This document shows, piece by piece, positions 1-8,700 of a DNA stretch of 54,181 nucleotides (position 1 is the first letter of the stretch; each line of letters starts with the position of its first letter). Source of the DNA: an uncultured SAR116 cluster alpha proteobacterium (GTDB lineage: Bacteria; Pseudomonadota; Alphaproteobacteria; Puniceispirillales; Puniceispirillaceae); NCBI GenBank assembly GCA_902625725.1, contig CACOCY010000014.1:1-54181 (forward strand), in the 5' to 3' direction. A model generated the notes under the pieces. It searched no databases. It saw nothing but the letters and a program-made list of their open reading frames with translations, and was not told the origin of the DNA. The position numbers and the translations under genes were made by a program.

Positions 1-7
1 GGAAAAT

Positions 8-934
8 ATGAAATTTAAAATAGAAAATGTAGTAAAGGTTGCTTTGGCATCGTTTATTGGTGCTTCTATGGCTTTTACTGCCAACATTGCATTCGCTGAT
101 TATCCTGATAAGGACATAACATTTATTGTTCCTTATTCACCTGGAGGTGGGTCTGACCAAATGGCTCGGCGTCTACAACCTGGATTGGAAAAGGCTCTTG
201 GTGTCAACGTGAAGATTGTATATAAGACAGGTGGTGGTGGAGCTGTCGGCTTTAGTGAATTACACCGCTCAAAGCCAGACGGATATACCATTTCAAATGT
301 GGTTGTACCTAATGTCATAATAACTTCAAAAGGCGATGGCATTGGATATAAGCCAAAGGATTTCTCCTACATTGGAATGACTGAAGCAGCTGTTGGCGCA
401 TTAATGGTACCAAATGACAGTCCATATCAAACATTGGACCAATTTGTTGCAGCTGCCAAAGAAAAACCCGGCATGTTAACAGTTGCTGGGGTTGGCAGCA
501 CTGGTGCAAATCGTTGGGGAGGACTCGCTGAAATTCTAGGAATTGAGACTACTTATGTTCCAGTTTCAGGAGGCGTTGGTAAAATGATGCCGATGCTGGC
601 AGGATCGCACGTTGATGGCGGTATGACCGCATCAAACCATGCCACTAAACATAAAGCTATAGTAAAGGCTCTTGTCGTTGCTGGTAATGATGAAGTAGCC
701 ACACTACCTGGAGTTCCAACGGAGCCGGCTTGGACATATGTCACCACGTGGGGAATTATGGCACCTCCAGGCACACCAGCAGATATTGTTGCAAAACTTA
801 ATTCAGCTCTGCGTGAAGCCGCTACAGACGCCTCTGTTCGCGATGCACTCGTAAAAGGTGGTTATAACCCAATTATCCAAACGGTTGATGAAGTGAATGC
901 GTTTATGGATGCTCAAATAGCAATTTATGAATAA
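8..934 (+). CDS. tctC: TTT-family solute-binding protein (TctC-like), locus 1
   Basis: Periplasmic binding component of a tripartite tricarboxylate transporter; it would capture a carboxylate-type ligand and deliver it to the TctA/TctB membrane pair encoded next. A Sec signal peptide fills residues 1-30 (basic start, hydrophobic core, cleavage after ANIAFA). The mature protein begins with the family pattern YPDKDITFIVPYSPGGGSD and has a Gly-rich ligand loop (KTGGGGAVG, about residue 75). At 308 residues it is close to the usual family length of about 320. The ATG at 8 has a short purine stretch (GGAAAA) before it, but only seven bases are visible upstream, so the promoter lies outside the window. 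The ligand cannot be read from sequence; TTT binding proteins are diverse. The family call is secure. Confidence 0.93.
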   Translation: MKFKIENVVKVALASFIGASMAFTANIAFADYPDKDITFIVPYSPGGGSDQMARRLQPGLEKALGVNVKIVYKTGGGGAVGFSELHRSKPDGYTISNVVVPNVIITSKGDGIGYKPKDFSYIGMTEAAVGALMVPNDSPYQTLDQFVAAAKEKPGMLTVAGVGSTGANRWGGLAEILGIETTYVPVSGGVGKMMPMLAGSHVDGGMTASNHATKHKAIVKALVVAGNDEVATLPGVPTEPAWTYVTTWGIMAPPGTPADIVAKLNSALREAATDASVRDALVKGGYNPIIQTVDEVNAFMDAQIAIYE

Positions 935-954
935 ATCATTTTGAAACTTTAAAA

Positions 955-988
955 TTGTTCCAGCATTATTTCTCTAGTGCTGGAACAA
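955..988 (+). terminator. Strong stem-loop between tctC and tctA of locus 1
   Basis: A perfect 11-bp inverted repeat (TTGTTCCAGCA at 955-965 and TGCTGGAACAA at 978-988) encloses a 12-base loop, 20 bp after the tctC stop. No run of T follows, so it is not a textbook rho-independent terminator. It could act as a partial terminator or as an mRNA 3'-end stabiliser that keeps the binding-protein message more abundant than that of the permease. The second TTT locus carries a clear terminator at the same place. Confidence 0.6.
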
Positions 989-1057
989 ACAAACATAGAG
1001 ATTTGTATTTTACCAAAAATTTTTTTCAATGAATAAATTCATTGATAGGGTTACAAA

Positions 1058-2554
1058 ATGATAGATGCTTTTTTCCTAGCAATTAGTCCTTCTTATCTAA
1101 TGTTCATGACTATAGGTGTTCTATTGGGTCTTGTTGTCGGAACGCTGCCAGGTCTAACTGCGACAATGGGAACGGCTTTATTGGTTCCATTCACCTTTGC
1201 GCTTCCTACGGGAGAAGGAATAGCTATGTTGGGGGGGCTTTATGTTTGTGCGATGTTTTCCGACGCTATACCGGCTTGTCTGGTCAATACTCCAGGAACT
1301 CCAGCAGCGATGGCAACTGGATTTGATGGTCATCCAATGGTCCAGCAAGGTCGTGGACAAGAAGCAATTGTAGCCGCCTGTTTTAGTTCAGCACTTGGGA
1401 CAATGTTTGGAGCTGCATGCTACCTTTTATTAGCTTGGCCAATGATTTCAATTGCCCTTCAATTTGGTCCACCTGAATTTTTCTGGTTGGGAATATTTGC
1501 ACTCACTATTATCGGAAGCTTAGCAGGGGACTCCATACTAAAGGGGTTAGCTGGAGGCGCCATAGGACTACTGATAAGCTGCGTTGGAATAAGCCATGCA
1601 GCTGAACTAAATCGTTTCACACTAAACATACCAGAACTTCGTGGCGGCGTTTCGTTAGTAGCGGCACTAATAGGCGTTTTTGCAGTCCCGCAGGTATTGT
1701 CAATGATATTGGGGCTCAGAAAACAAGAATATGTAGCTGAATATAAATCCGAAAAAGGTGTCGTTCTCAAAACAATACTTAAAGTATTGTCAAAACCGGT
1801 GCATTTTCTTCGTTCAGCTAGCATTGGAAGCTTCATTGGTATATTACCGGGGGCAGGTAGCCCTATCGCCGCTATTGTTTCTTATAATGAGGCTGTTCGG
1901 TGGAGCAAAAAAAAAGATGAATTCGGCAAAGGGAATATTCATGGAGTAACAGCATCTGAAATTGCGAATAATTCAGCTGCGCCTGCTGCTATGATTCCTC
2001 TGGTTACCCTAGGCGTACCTGGCTCTTCTCCTGCCGCTGTGATAGCTGGCGCACTTATGCTCCGGGGATTGAATCCAGGACCAGAGCTTTTTGCTACGGA
2101 TGGAACTTTGGTATATTCTTTCGGATGGTCTCTTTTCATTGCAGGCATTGTTGTATTTTTTATTGGAATGTTGGCAACACCAATTCTGGTTAGAATTATC
2201 AAGATACCTCTTCGATTGTTAGCCCCCCTTATCATGTTTTTAGCCATAATTGGTGCATATGCTATTCGAAACAATATATTTGACGTCTATTTAATGCTCA
2301 CAATTGGAATTTTCGTCTTTTTGGTTCGACGAATTGGATTCCATCCTGGCCCTATAGGATTAGGATTTATATTAGGGCCTATCATTGAACCGTCATTAGT
2401 TCAAGCGCTATATATTTCCGACGCTTTGGGTGTTGGAAAAATTTTCTTTAGTGGCACTATTAATATCACATTAATCAGTTTGTCAGTAATTTCGGTATCA
2501 GCGGTCGCCATATCAAGAATCAGAGCCCGAAAACTAGCAAAAATTAATAGCTGA
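1058..2554 (+). CDS. tctA: TTT large permease subunit (TctA-like), locus 1
   Basis: Large integral membrane subunit of the tripartite tricarboxylate transporter, about 12 membrane segments, forming the transport path in the inner membrane. Visible family hallmarks are GLVVGTLPGLTATMG near residue 25, the NTPGTPAAMATGFDGHPM segment around residue 80, and the second inverted-repeat copy with GILPGAGSPIAA and LGVPGSSPAAVIAG in the middle of the chain. At 498 residues it matches the family length of about 500. The ATG at 1058 follows a GGG-containing stretch (AGGGTTACAAA) that can serve as ribosome binding site. It is 123 bp after tctC, with a stem-loop in that gap, and 21 bp before tctB. The order here is C-A-B, unlike the classical C-B-A order of locus 2. 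Confidence 0.95.
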   Translation: MIDAFFLAISPSYLMFMTIGVLLGLVVGTLPGLTATMGTALLVPFTFALPTGEGIAMLGGLYVCAMFSDAIPACLVNTPGTPAAMATGFDGHPMVQQGRGQEAIVAACFSSALGTMFGAACYLLLAWPMISIALQFGPPEFFWLGIFALTIIGSLAGDSILKGLAGGAIGLLISCVGISHAAELNRFTLNIPELRGGVSLVAALIGVFAVPQVLSMILGLRKQEYVAEYKSEKGVVLKTILKVLSKPVHFLRSASIGSFIGILPGAGSPIAAIVSYNEAVRWSKKKDEFGKGNIHGVTASEIANNSAAPAAMIPLVTLGVPGSSPAAVIAGALMLRGLNPGPELFATDGTLVYSFGWSLFIAGIVVFFIGMLATPILVRIIKIPLRLLAPLIMFLAIIGAYAIRNNIFDVYLMLTIGIFVFLVRRIGFHPGPIGLGFILGPIIEPSLVQALYISDALGVGKIFFSGTINITLISLSVISVSAVAISRIRARKLAKINS

Positions 2555-2575
2555 TTTAGAAGAAAAACACTTAAT

Positions 2576-3058
2576 ATGATGAAGTTTTTTAAATTATTAC
2601 AAGATACTGATTTTTTGACAGGATTATTGACCCTTATGATAGCCTCCTTCAGCTATGCTGGTATTGGTGACGATATGAAAGATTGGGTGTTTCCTTTGAT
2701 GGCCTGTTATACCCTATTTTCTATTTCAGCAGTATTTCTAATCAAATCCTTAATAAAATTTTTCCAAAATAACATTGAAAAAAATATAATCATATCACAG
2801 GAACAAATACCCTCAATTCTCAATGTGATTTTTTTCAGTTTAATTGTATTTGGCTTTCTGTTTGCCCTTTTTGTTTTTGGTTTTTGGATAGCAAGCCTTT
2901 TATTGTTATGGGCGAGCATAAGTTATTTTAGCGTTGAAAAAAAGGTTTCAACTTATATCAAATCACTAGTAATTTCGTTGATTGCATGTGGTGTTGCCTA
3001 TATTGTGTTCACCCATATTTTCTATGTACCATTTCCAGAGTCTCGCATTTTTGGATGA
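2576..3058 (+). CDS. tctB: TTT small permease subunit (TctB-like), locus 1
   Basis: Small membrane subunit of the TTT transporter. The 160-residue protein has four predicted hydrophobic segments (roughly residues 14-30, 39-60, 82-103 with LIVFGFLFALFVFGFWIASL, and 128-150), the usual TctB layout; family length is 140-180. TctB sequences are poorly conserved, so the call rests on topology, size and position directly after tctA. The ATG at 2576 is preceded by AGAAGAAAA. The next codon is also ATG, so the start could shift by one codon. It completes the binding protein/large subunit/small subunit set of locus 1. Confidence 0.85.
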   Translation: MMKFFKLLQDTDFLTGLLTLMIASFSYAGIGDDMKDWVFPLMACYTLFSISAVFLIKSLIKFFQNNIEKNIIISQEQIPSILNVIFFSLIVFGFLFALFVFGFWIASLLLLWASISYFSVEKKVSTYIKSLVISLIACGVAYIVFTHIFYVPFPESRIFG

Positions 3059-3148
3059 ATATAAATTGAGATGAACCGAACATTACCGTAAAAACAGGTC
3101 TCGATTGTCTCAATCAATTTTGGAAAATAACCTAGGAACTCGTCATTT

Positions 3149-3913
3149 ATGGATTTCATTCAATCTTTAGCAGTATTTCCAGAAGATTTAACAACAGTTC
3201 AAATTTATTCTCTAATACTTGTATCGTTTCTAACTTGTTTTTTCAGTGGCATTATTGGAATTGGGGGAGGACTGATTTTATTGGCATTTTATGCCACAGT
3301 ATTACCAATAACAGCTGTTATACCTATTCACGGATTTCTTCAATTTTGGAATAATCTTTGGCGTGCAATTCTGACTAGAGATTATCATGCTCCTATTCTG
3401 CGGAGCTTTTTTTTGGGTTTCATAGTTGGCACAGGAATTAGTATGGTATTCGTAGTAAATTTATCAGCTCCAGTATTGCAGCTAAGTATCGGTGCATTTG
3501 TGCTTTACTCTGTGTTCGGAAAAATTCCTGCCTTATCCAAGCGTTATTTATTTTTGGGGTCAACTATATCAATGATATTATCATTTATCATTGGAGGCAC
3601 AGCCCCTCTTATAGCGGCTTTGCTAAATTCCTTCTCGTTAGAGACCAAACCCTTTATTTCCACGCTTGCGCTAGTTTTAGCATTCCAACATGGTCTCAAA
3701 GTCATTACTCTCGGTTATTTAGGATTCGATTTTTTAGAATATCTATTTTTTATGATTTGCGCAATTTCTGCAGGTATGATTGGCACTTACTTTGGTGTTA
3801 TGATTATGTTTAAGCTAGCAAATGATTTTCTTACACGCTTAGTTAAAATAGCGCTTATATTGCTGGCTTTAAGATTAATTTTCCTTGGATTAACCTCTTT
3901 CAGTTTTTCATAA
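3149..3913 (+). CDS. TauE/SafE-family (TSUP) membrane permease
   Basis: Integral membrane protein of the TauE/SafE (TSUP) family, whose members export sulfite or other sulfur-containing or organic anions. The 254 residues hold seven to eight hydrophobic segments in two repeats. The first repeat carries the typical GIIGIGGGLILL Gly-rich turn near residue 35, and the second has a corresponding Gly-rich turn after FIIGGTAPLIAALL. Length is typical (about 250). It lies 90 bp after tctB in the same direction and may be co-transcribed, which suggests a role in export linked to catabolism of the imported substrate, but the substrate is not readable. An AGGA at 3133 is a rather distant ribosome binding site. 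It converges with the panE-like gene, 16 bp away. Confidence 0.85.
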   Translation: MDFIQSLAVFPEDLTTVQIYSLILVSFLTCFFSGIIGIGGGLILLAFYATVLPITAVIPIHGFLQFWNNLWRAILTRDYHAPILRSFFLGFIVGTGISMVFVVNLSAPVLQLSIGAFVLYSVFGKIPALSKRYLFLGSTISMILSFIIGGTAPLIAALLNSFSLETKPFISTLALVLAFQHGLKVITLGYLGFDFLEYLFFMICAISAGMIGTYFGVMIMFKLANDFLTRLVKIALILLALRLIFLGLTSFSFS

Positions 3914-3929
3914 ATTGATAAAATTTTTT

Positions 3930-4922
3930 TTAATTATCATATAAACCCAATGTTCGCGCCTGTAATTTCAGCAATGATGAAACTGATATTAAATTTGGTG
4001 TTGCTATATTCAAATAGTCAGCTAATTCAATCAAAACTGTCAAAAGTGGATCAATTTCTAACGGGCGCCCCATCTCAATATCTTGTCTTGTAGATGGTTT
4101 ATGTCCAATGATTTTGCCAGCTCCGTTTATTCTATCTTCTATGGAAACCGGGAAACGGATGGACAACCTTTCGCCGATTTCCATACATTCTTGCATTATA
4201 TCTCTAACGATTTTTCGGGTGGAAGGGTCCTCTGCGATTTTATCTAAAGATGCACCGGTTAAGGCACTTACTGGATTAAAAGAACAATTACCCCATAACT
4301 TAATCCAAATCTCATCTCTTATTCTTTTTTTCTGAGGTGCTTTAAGCCCCCCTTTTATCATTAGCTCAGACAGGATTTTCATTCTTTCAGTCATTTCTCC
4401 GGAGGGTTCGCCGAGTGAAATGCGCTCACCATCAATGTGTGTTATTGTTCCAGGTGCGCTTATCTCGCAAGCAGGGTATACAACGCACCCGATAGCGCGC
4501 TTTGCTCCAATTGAATTCCAAATTTTACCGTCTGGGTCTATTGACTGCAGATGTTTATCATCCAGTTCTGTATTTGTATTAGCCTTATAAAAGTACCACC
4601 ACGGCAATCCATTTACTGCGGATATAACTGCAGTATTTGATCCCAATAAGGGCTTAATTACTTCTGTAATATGAGTAATCCCATGCGCTTTAAGCGCAAT
4701 GATTATGTAATCTTGCTCTCCAAAATCACTTGGTGAATTGCTTGCTTTGAGATTGTAGTGGCGAGTTTCTCCTCTAATTTTAAGTTTTAAACCATGATTT
4801 TGAATAGCAGCAAGATGAGGCCCCCTGGCAATAAGGCTTACCTCTGCCCCCGCATCATTTAGACAAGCAGCTAAATATCCACCTATAGCTCCAGCTCCAT
4901 AAACACATATTTTAACTGCCAT
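3930..4922 (-). CDS. 2-dehydropantoate 2-reductase family protein (ApbA/PanE)
   Basis: NADPH-dependent reductase of the ketopantoate reductase fold, cytoplasmic. The N-terminal Rossmann motif GAGAIGGYLAACL is at residues 9-21, followed by the IARGPHLAAIQ segment that contacts the cofactor. The C-terminal helical domain keeps the KLWGNCSFNPVSALTG signature (around residues 210-225). At 330 residues it is slightly longer than E. coli PanE (303). The ATG at 4922 overlaps the stop of the upstream CoA ligase by one base (TAATG), so the two are almost certainly translationally coupled. PanE-fold paralogues next to catabolic genes often act on other 2-oxo or 3-hydroxy acids, so pantothenate synthesis should not be assumed. 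The family is secure, the substrate is not. Confidence 0.88.
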   Translation of the reverse strand: MAVKICVYGAGAIGGYLAACLNDAGAEVSLIARGPHLAAIQNHGLKLKIRGETRHYNLKASNSPSDFGEQDYIIIALKAHGITHITEVIKPLLGSNTAVISAVNGLPWWYFYKANTNTELDDKHLQSIDPDGKIWNSIGAKRAIGCVVYPACEISAPGTITHIDGERISLGEPSGEMTERMKILSELMIKGGLKAPQKKRIRDEIWIKLWGNCSFNPVSALTGASLDKIAEDPSTRKIVRDIMQECMEIGERLSIRFPVSIEDRINGAGKIIGHKPSTRQDIEMGRPLEIDPLLTVLIELADYLNIATPNLISVSSLLKLQARTLGLYDN

Positions 4923-6433
4923 TAGCTATCCTCTAAACCAAGTTTCTTTGCTAACCCTATTCGCTGCATTTTACCTGTTGACCCTTTGGGAATCTCCTCT
5001 AAAAAACAAATATGCTTGGGAATTTTAAACCGTGCCAACTTTTCACTTGCATAGGCTTTCAACTCCGTTTCTGAGAGTTGTTGACCATCAGTGAGCACAA
5101 CCGCCAGGCCAATTTCCTCTCCATAGGTTTTATCAGCTACAGCAAACGAAACAACTTGTTGAATCGACGGATGTTCCATAAACACATTGTCAATTTCTAA
5201 TGGGGAAATTTTTTCTCCGCCTCTATTAATGATTTCCTTTAATCTTCCTGTAATTTTTAGATACCCATCCTCATCAAATACACCTTGGTCACCAGTCCTA
5301 AACCAGCCATTAGTAAAACCTTTGGCATTCGCCTCCGGGTTATTATCATATCCTGGAGTTACATTTTCTCCTTTAATGCATACTTCTCCTTCATTTCCCT
5401 GTTGCAATTGAAAGCCTTCAAAATCCATGATACATACCTCAGGACCAGCCGGCAAACCAACAAACCCTGCTTTTTGTATTTGGGGTGGCATGGGATTTGA
5501 TGTCATTTGATGAGCGGCCTCAGTCATCCCATAAGCCTCAATTACAGGACAATCAAATAATTCCGCTAGTTCTTCAAAAACTGCTGGTGGCAAAGAGGCA
5601 GATGAAGACCTAATAAAGCGTAATTTAAGAGCCTTAACCACTTCAGCCTGGCGCTGCCCACGCAGTAAAATAGCTTGATGCATAGTTGGCACACCTGAAT
5701 ACCAAGTAATTTTTTCACTCTTTGCAAGCTCAAAAAATTTTAATGCGTTAAAACCTTGCGTACAACAAACAGAAGAACCAGCAGATATGCTGGCGCAAAG
5801 TACAGCTATCAGTCCATGAATATGAAATAAGGGCATGATATTTAGGGAGTGGTCAGCTTCACTCAGCTTTAATGTATTTGAGATATTTCTTGCTGATGCA
5901 ACTATATTTCCTTGAGTTAATGGCACCACTTTTGGTCGAGATGTCGTGCCAGAGGTGTGTAACACAAGAGCTTCAGTGTTTTCTGAAGGGAAGGCAATTT
6001 CTTTAACTTTGGTAAACAAAGAAAAAACCCCTGCCGCAGCATCTTTATTTATTTTGATTTCAGCAACTGGGATGGATAATTTTTTGGCAGCCTCTCTTAC
6101 AGGATTGGAGCTATTCTCTTCAACTATCACTAATTTAGGATTTAAATCCTCTAGATAAAACTCATATTCTGATTGCTTATATGCAGGATTTAAGGGTGCC
6201 GCAGACATATATGATGAGACAGCTAAAAAAGCAGTTGCCATTTCGGGTCCGTTCGGCAGGACGATCGCTACTCTATCTGCATTTGTAAGGCCCTGGCTTG
6301 CCAGCTCAGACCCAATTTGGTCAACGTGCTCAATTAATGCTTGATAGGTTAATGCCGGCCTATTAGGCGCAGTAATAGCATTTTTATTTCTAGAGCCAGC
6401 AGACAATAAATTACGAACATTTTTTTCTGACAA
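4922..6433 (-). CDS. Acyl-CoA synthetase, oxalate-CoA ligase-like
   Basis: AMP-forming acyl-CoA synthetase (ANL superfamily): carboxylic acid + ATP + CoA gives acyl-CoA. Motifs in order are the AMP-binding loop HTSGTTSRPKVVPLTQ (about residue 160), EAYGMTEAAHQM near residue 300, the GWFRTGDQGVFDEDGYL and GRLKEIINRGGEKISPLEI hinge region, and the C-terminal catalytic Lys in PKGSTGKMQR. The N-terminal APLNPAYKQSEYEFYLED stretch resembles oxalyl-CoA synthetases of the yeast Pcs60/Arabidopsis AAE3 group, so a short dicarboxylate such as oxalate is a reasonable guess. The start is a TTG at 6433 with a well-placed GGAG eight bases upstream; no in-frame ATG lies just before it. It is the first gene of a two-gene operon with the PanE-like reductase and divergent from the COG0523 gene. 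Confidence 0.88.
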   Translation of the reverse strand: MSEKNVRNLLSAGSRNKNAITAPNRPALTYQALIEHVDQIGSELASQGLTNADRVAIVLPNGPEMATAFLAVSSYMSAAPLNPAYKQSEYEFYLEDLNPKLVIVEENSSNPVREAAKKLSIPVAEIKINKDAAAGVFSLFTKVKEIAFPSENTEALVLHTSGTTSRPKVVPLTQGNIVASARNISNTLKLSEADHSLNIMPLFHIHGLIAVLCASISAGSSVCCTQGFNALKFFELAKSEKITWYSGVPTMHQAILLRGQRQAEVVKALKLRFIRSSSASLPPAVFEELAELFDCPVIEAYGMTEAAHQMTSNPMPPQIQKAGFVGLPAGPEVCIMDFEGFQLQQGNEGEVCIKGENVTPGYDNNPEANAKGFTNGWFRTGDQGVFDEDGYLKITGRLKEIINRGGEKISPLEIDNVFMEHPSIQQVVSFAVADKTYGEEIGLAVVLTDGQQLSETELKAYASEKLARFKIPKHICFLEEIPKGSTGKMQRIGLAKKLGLEDS

Positions 6434-6541
6434 TATGCTTACTCCATTTTAAAATGAAACTTATTTTATACTTTAAAACAATGGGATATAAAAATCAAAA
6501 CAGTATAAATCCTGTTTATTTTCTTCTATTCATTTGTTGAA

Positions 6542-6555
6542 ATGATAATTATAAT
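6542..6555. promoter_or_regulatory. Candidate Zur-like operator / -10 region upstream of the COG0523 GTPase
   Basis: The 14 bases ATGATAATTATAAT form a near-perfect palindrome (12 of 14 positions match the reverse complement) and lie 50 bp before the COG0523 gene in the 166-bp divergent gap. They contain a TATAAT that could be a -10 element. AT-rich palindromes of this type resemble zinc-uptake regulator (Zur) boxes, and COG0523 GTPases are often Zur-regulated. The region is very AT-rich, so chance resemblance is possible. Confidence 0.3.
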
Positions 6556-6605
6556 GTGTAAATATTTTTTATGAGTATTGTCCAGCAAATAATTACCGTT
6601 TGATT

Positions 6606-7595
6606 ATGGAAAAGATACCAGTAACTATTATCACAGGCTTCCTTGGAAGTGGAAAAACAACACTTTTATCCAAGCTTTTAAATTCAGATAAAATGCAAAA
6701 TGCCGCGCTCATCATTAACGAGTTTGGTGAAATCGGGATTGACAATTTATTGGTTAAGTCCAGTGTCGAAAATACTCTTCTTCTTGAAAATGGGTGTGTT
6801 TGTTGCTCTATCAGGGGAGACTTATCCGACACAATATCCGGCTTATTTTCACAAGCAAAAAATGAGGATATACCTTATTTCGATATAATTTTGATAGAAA
6901 CAACGGGTCTTGCACAGCCAGGACCCATTGTACAAACAATTCAGACGGATATATCAATCAACAATAGATGCAAATTTGATAAGGTAATCACTGTTGTCGA
7001 TACAATAGCTATACATCAGCAACTAAAATTTCATGATGAACCATCTACGCAGATTATTCAGGGAGATTTTATATATCTCTCAAAAACTGACATTGCCACA
7101 AATGAGCAGATGAAAGACGCCCATAATATTATTACAAAACTTAACCCGACAGCATCGATAAAAGATAAATTAAGTGCTGAGCAAATACGTAAATCAGTTG
7201 TTTCTCTGCATCTAAATAACCATTGTTTTATTTGCGGAAACCAAGACCACTCGCATAAACACTCTCATTCTATAAAAAATAGAAAACATCTGACAAATTT
7301 TAGAAATTGTTCCTTAAAAGCAGAAAAACCTCTTGATAGAATTTCTTTTATGAGATGGCTCTCAAGCTTATATTCATTTTATCCTTTATCAATTTTGCGT
7401 CTAAAGGGTTTTGTTAGATTTAACGAACAAGAGCAAAGTTTTCTTATTCAAGCAGTAGGTCCAATATTCTCAGAGATAAAAATGCTTGAAGATAGCGATG
7501 ATATACAACTTAATACTTTTGTTGTGATTATTTTTAAAGATTTGGACGCTTCAGAAATTGAAAAAAGTTTCTCGCGTCATGTTCTATCTAACTGA
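6606..7595 (+). CDS. CobW/COG0523 metal-chaperone GTPase
   Basis: G3E-family GTPase, cytoplasmic, of the type thought to insert or allocate metal ions (Zn, Co) into client proteins. Walker A GFLGSGKT is at residues 11-18; the metal-binding CxCC motif sits in ENGCVCCSIRGDL (about residues 61-73); the switch/Walker B segment is LIETTGLAQPGP; the guanine-specificity motif is SKTD in place of the usual NKxD. A Cys/His-rich stretch HCFICGNQDHSHKHSHS (about residues 208-224) precedes the CobW C-terminal domain. At 329 residues it is normal in length. I chose the ATG at 6606; an in-frame TTG lies six bases upstream, and neither has a strong ribosome binding site. The gene is 105 bp before the second TTT locus. 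A near-palindrome in its promoter hints at zinc control. Confidence 0.9.
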   Translation: MEKIPVTIITGFLGSGKTTLLSKLLNSDKMQNAALIINEFGEIGIDNLLVKSSVENTLLLENGCVCCSIRGDLSDTISGLFSQAKNEDIPYFDIILIETTGLAQPGPIVQTIQTDISINNRCKFDKVITVVDTIAIHQQLKFHDEPSTQIIQGDFIYLSKTDIATNEQMKDAHNIITKLNPTASIKDKLSAEQIRKSVVSLHLNNHCFICGNQDHSHKHSHSIKNRKHLTNFRNCSLKAEKPLDRISFMRWLSSLYSFYPLSILRLKGFVRFNEQEQSFLIQAVGPIFSEIKMLEDSDDIQLNTFVVIIFKDLDASEIEKSFSRHVLSN

Positions 7596-7689
7596 TTTAT
7601 AAATTCTTTTTTTATTTATTATTTATAACTTGTTCATTCGATTATTAAGCCACATACTATAGAACAACAAATAAAATGAATAATTTAAA

Positions 7690-7695
7690 GGGAGG
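7690..7695 (+). promoter_or_regulatory. Strong Shine-Dalgarno of the second tctC
   Basis: GGGAGG five bases before the ATG at 7701 is the best ribosome binding site noticed in this window. It fixes the start of the binding-protein gene and predicts high translation, consistent with the abundance expected of a periplasmic binding protein. Confidence 0.85.
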
Positions 7696-7700
7696 AAAAA

Positions 7701-8687
7701 ATGAAAAAAATTAAGCGTTTATTTTCGATTTTAACTATTGCCTCTGCAATGGTTCTTTCAGCCGTTGGAATAAATGTTGCTTATGCTTATCCAACAGAGC
7801 CAATTCAGCTAGTGGTTCCATTTAAGCCTGGAGGAGGTGCCGACAGAACTTTCAGACTATTTGCACCATATCTTTCAGATGAGTTAGGCGTTCCAGTGAA
7901 CGTTGTAAATATCGCAGGTGGCGGTGGATGGGTTGCTTGGGCGCAAGCTGTTAAATGGGACGCGGATAAAGATGACCACAAACTCCAAGTAGTCAATCTA
8001 CCACACGTATTATCCATGTTAGACCCGCGAATGAAGCGTACAGAAACCCTCGAAGATTTCAACTTTTTAGCCTGGCATTCTCTAGATCCATGCATCTGGG
8101 CAGTTCGTGAGGGAGATGAGCGATTTCAGTCTCTAGCCGAATTTCTCGACTATGTGGAAAAAAATCCAAATGAAATCATTATTAGCTCAACCGCAGTAGG
8201 CTCAGATGACCACATGGGAATAGCATTTGCGGAAAAAAATATTCCTAACTTTAAAGTAAGAAAAATCTATGCAAATGGAGACTCCAAAAAAATTCAAGAA
8301 GTTTTAGCGGGCACTTCTGATGCAGTTGCTGGAAACGTGGGATATTATGTCCCTCAATTTATGGAGGGTAAGTTACGTCCAATAGCTGTACTTAGTGCAG
8401 AAAGATCACCTAACCTTCCTTCAGTACCTACATTCGCAGAAGTTACCGGGCTTATGAACATTTCATACGCTGGTCGTACACTTGCTACCGCTCCTGGTTT
8501 ATCAGAAGAAAAAAGAACCATTCTTCTGGATGCTATAAAACGTGCGCTTGCTAACCCAGAGTATGTGATGAAAGAAATGAACAATAAAAATCCACTTATG
8601 TTTAAAGAGGGCGACGAGTTATGGGCAACTCTCAATTCATCAAAAGCAATGGTGGAAAAAGTTAAATTTTGGGAAATGGAAGAGTAA
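7701..8687 (+). CDS. tctC: TTT-family solute-binding protein (TctC-like), locus 2
   Basis: Periplasmic binding component of the second tripartite tricarboxylate transporter. A signal peptide covers residues 1-29 (KKIKR start, hydrophobic core, cleavage after NVAYA). The mature protein starts with YPTEPIQLVVPFKPGGGAD, the TctC family opening, followed by the Gly-rich loop NIAGGGGWVAWAQA near residue 75. Length of 328 is typical. Compared with the locus 1 protein, the loop segments after residue 80 differ strongly (a longer DADKDDHKLQV insertion and a LDPCIWAV segment), so a different ligand is likely. A strong GGGAGG ribosome binding site precedes the ATG. The gene is followed by a rho-independent terminator that separates it from its tctB and tctA partners. 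Confidence 0.93.
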   Translation: MKKIKRLFSILTIASAMVLSAVGINVAYAYPTEPIQLVVPFKPGGGADRTFRLFAPYLSDELGVPVNVVNIAGGGGWVAWAQAVKWDADKDDHKLQVVNLPHVLSMLDPRMKRTETLEDFNFLAWHSLDPCIWAVREGDERFQSLAEFLDYVEKNPNEIIISSTAVGSDDHMGIAFAEKNIPNFKVRKIYANGDSKKIQEVLAGTSDAVAGNVGYYVPQFMEGKLRPIAVLSAERSPNLPSVPTFAEVTGLMNISYAGRTLATAPGLSEEKRTILLDAIKRALANPEYVMKEMNNKNPLMFKEGDELWATLNSSKAMVEKVKFWEMEE

Positions 8688-8700
8688 TTAATAACTGCTG

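Noticed and set aside
3914-3940. Hairpin between TauE-like and PanE-like genes
   Set aside because: TGATAA/TTATCA arms with a loop of T and A are only six base pairs, pure A/T apart from one G-C pair, and overlap the PanE stop; too weak to call a terminator.
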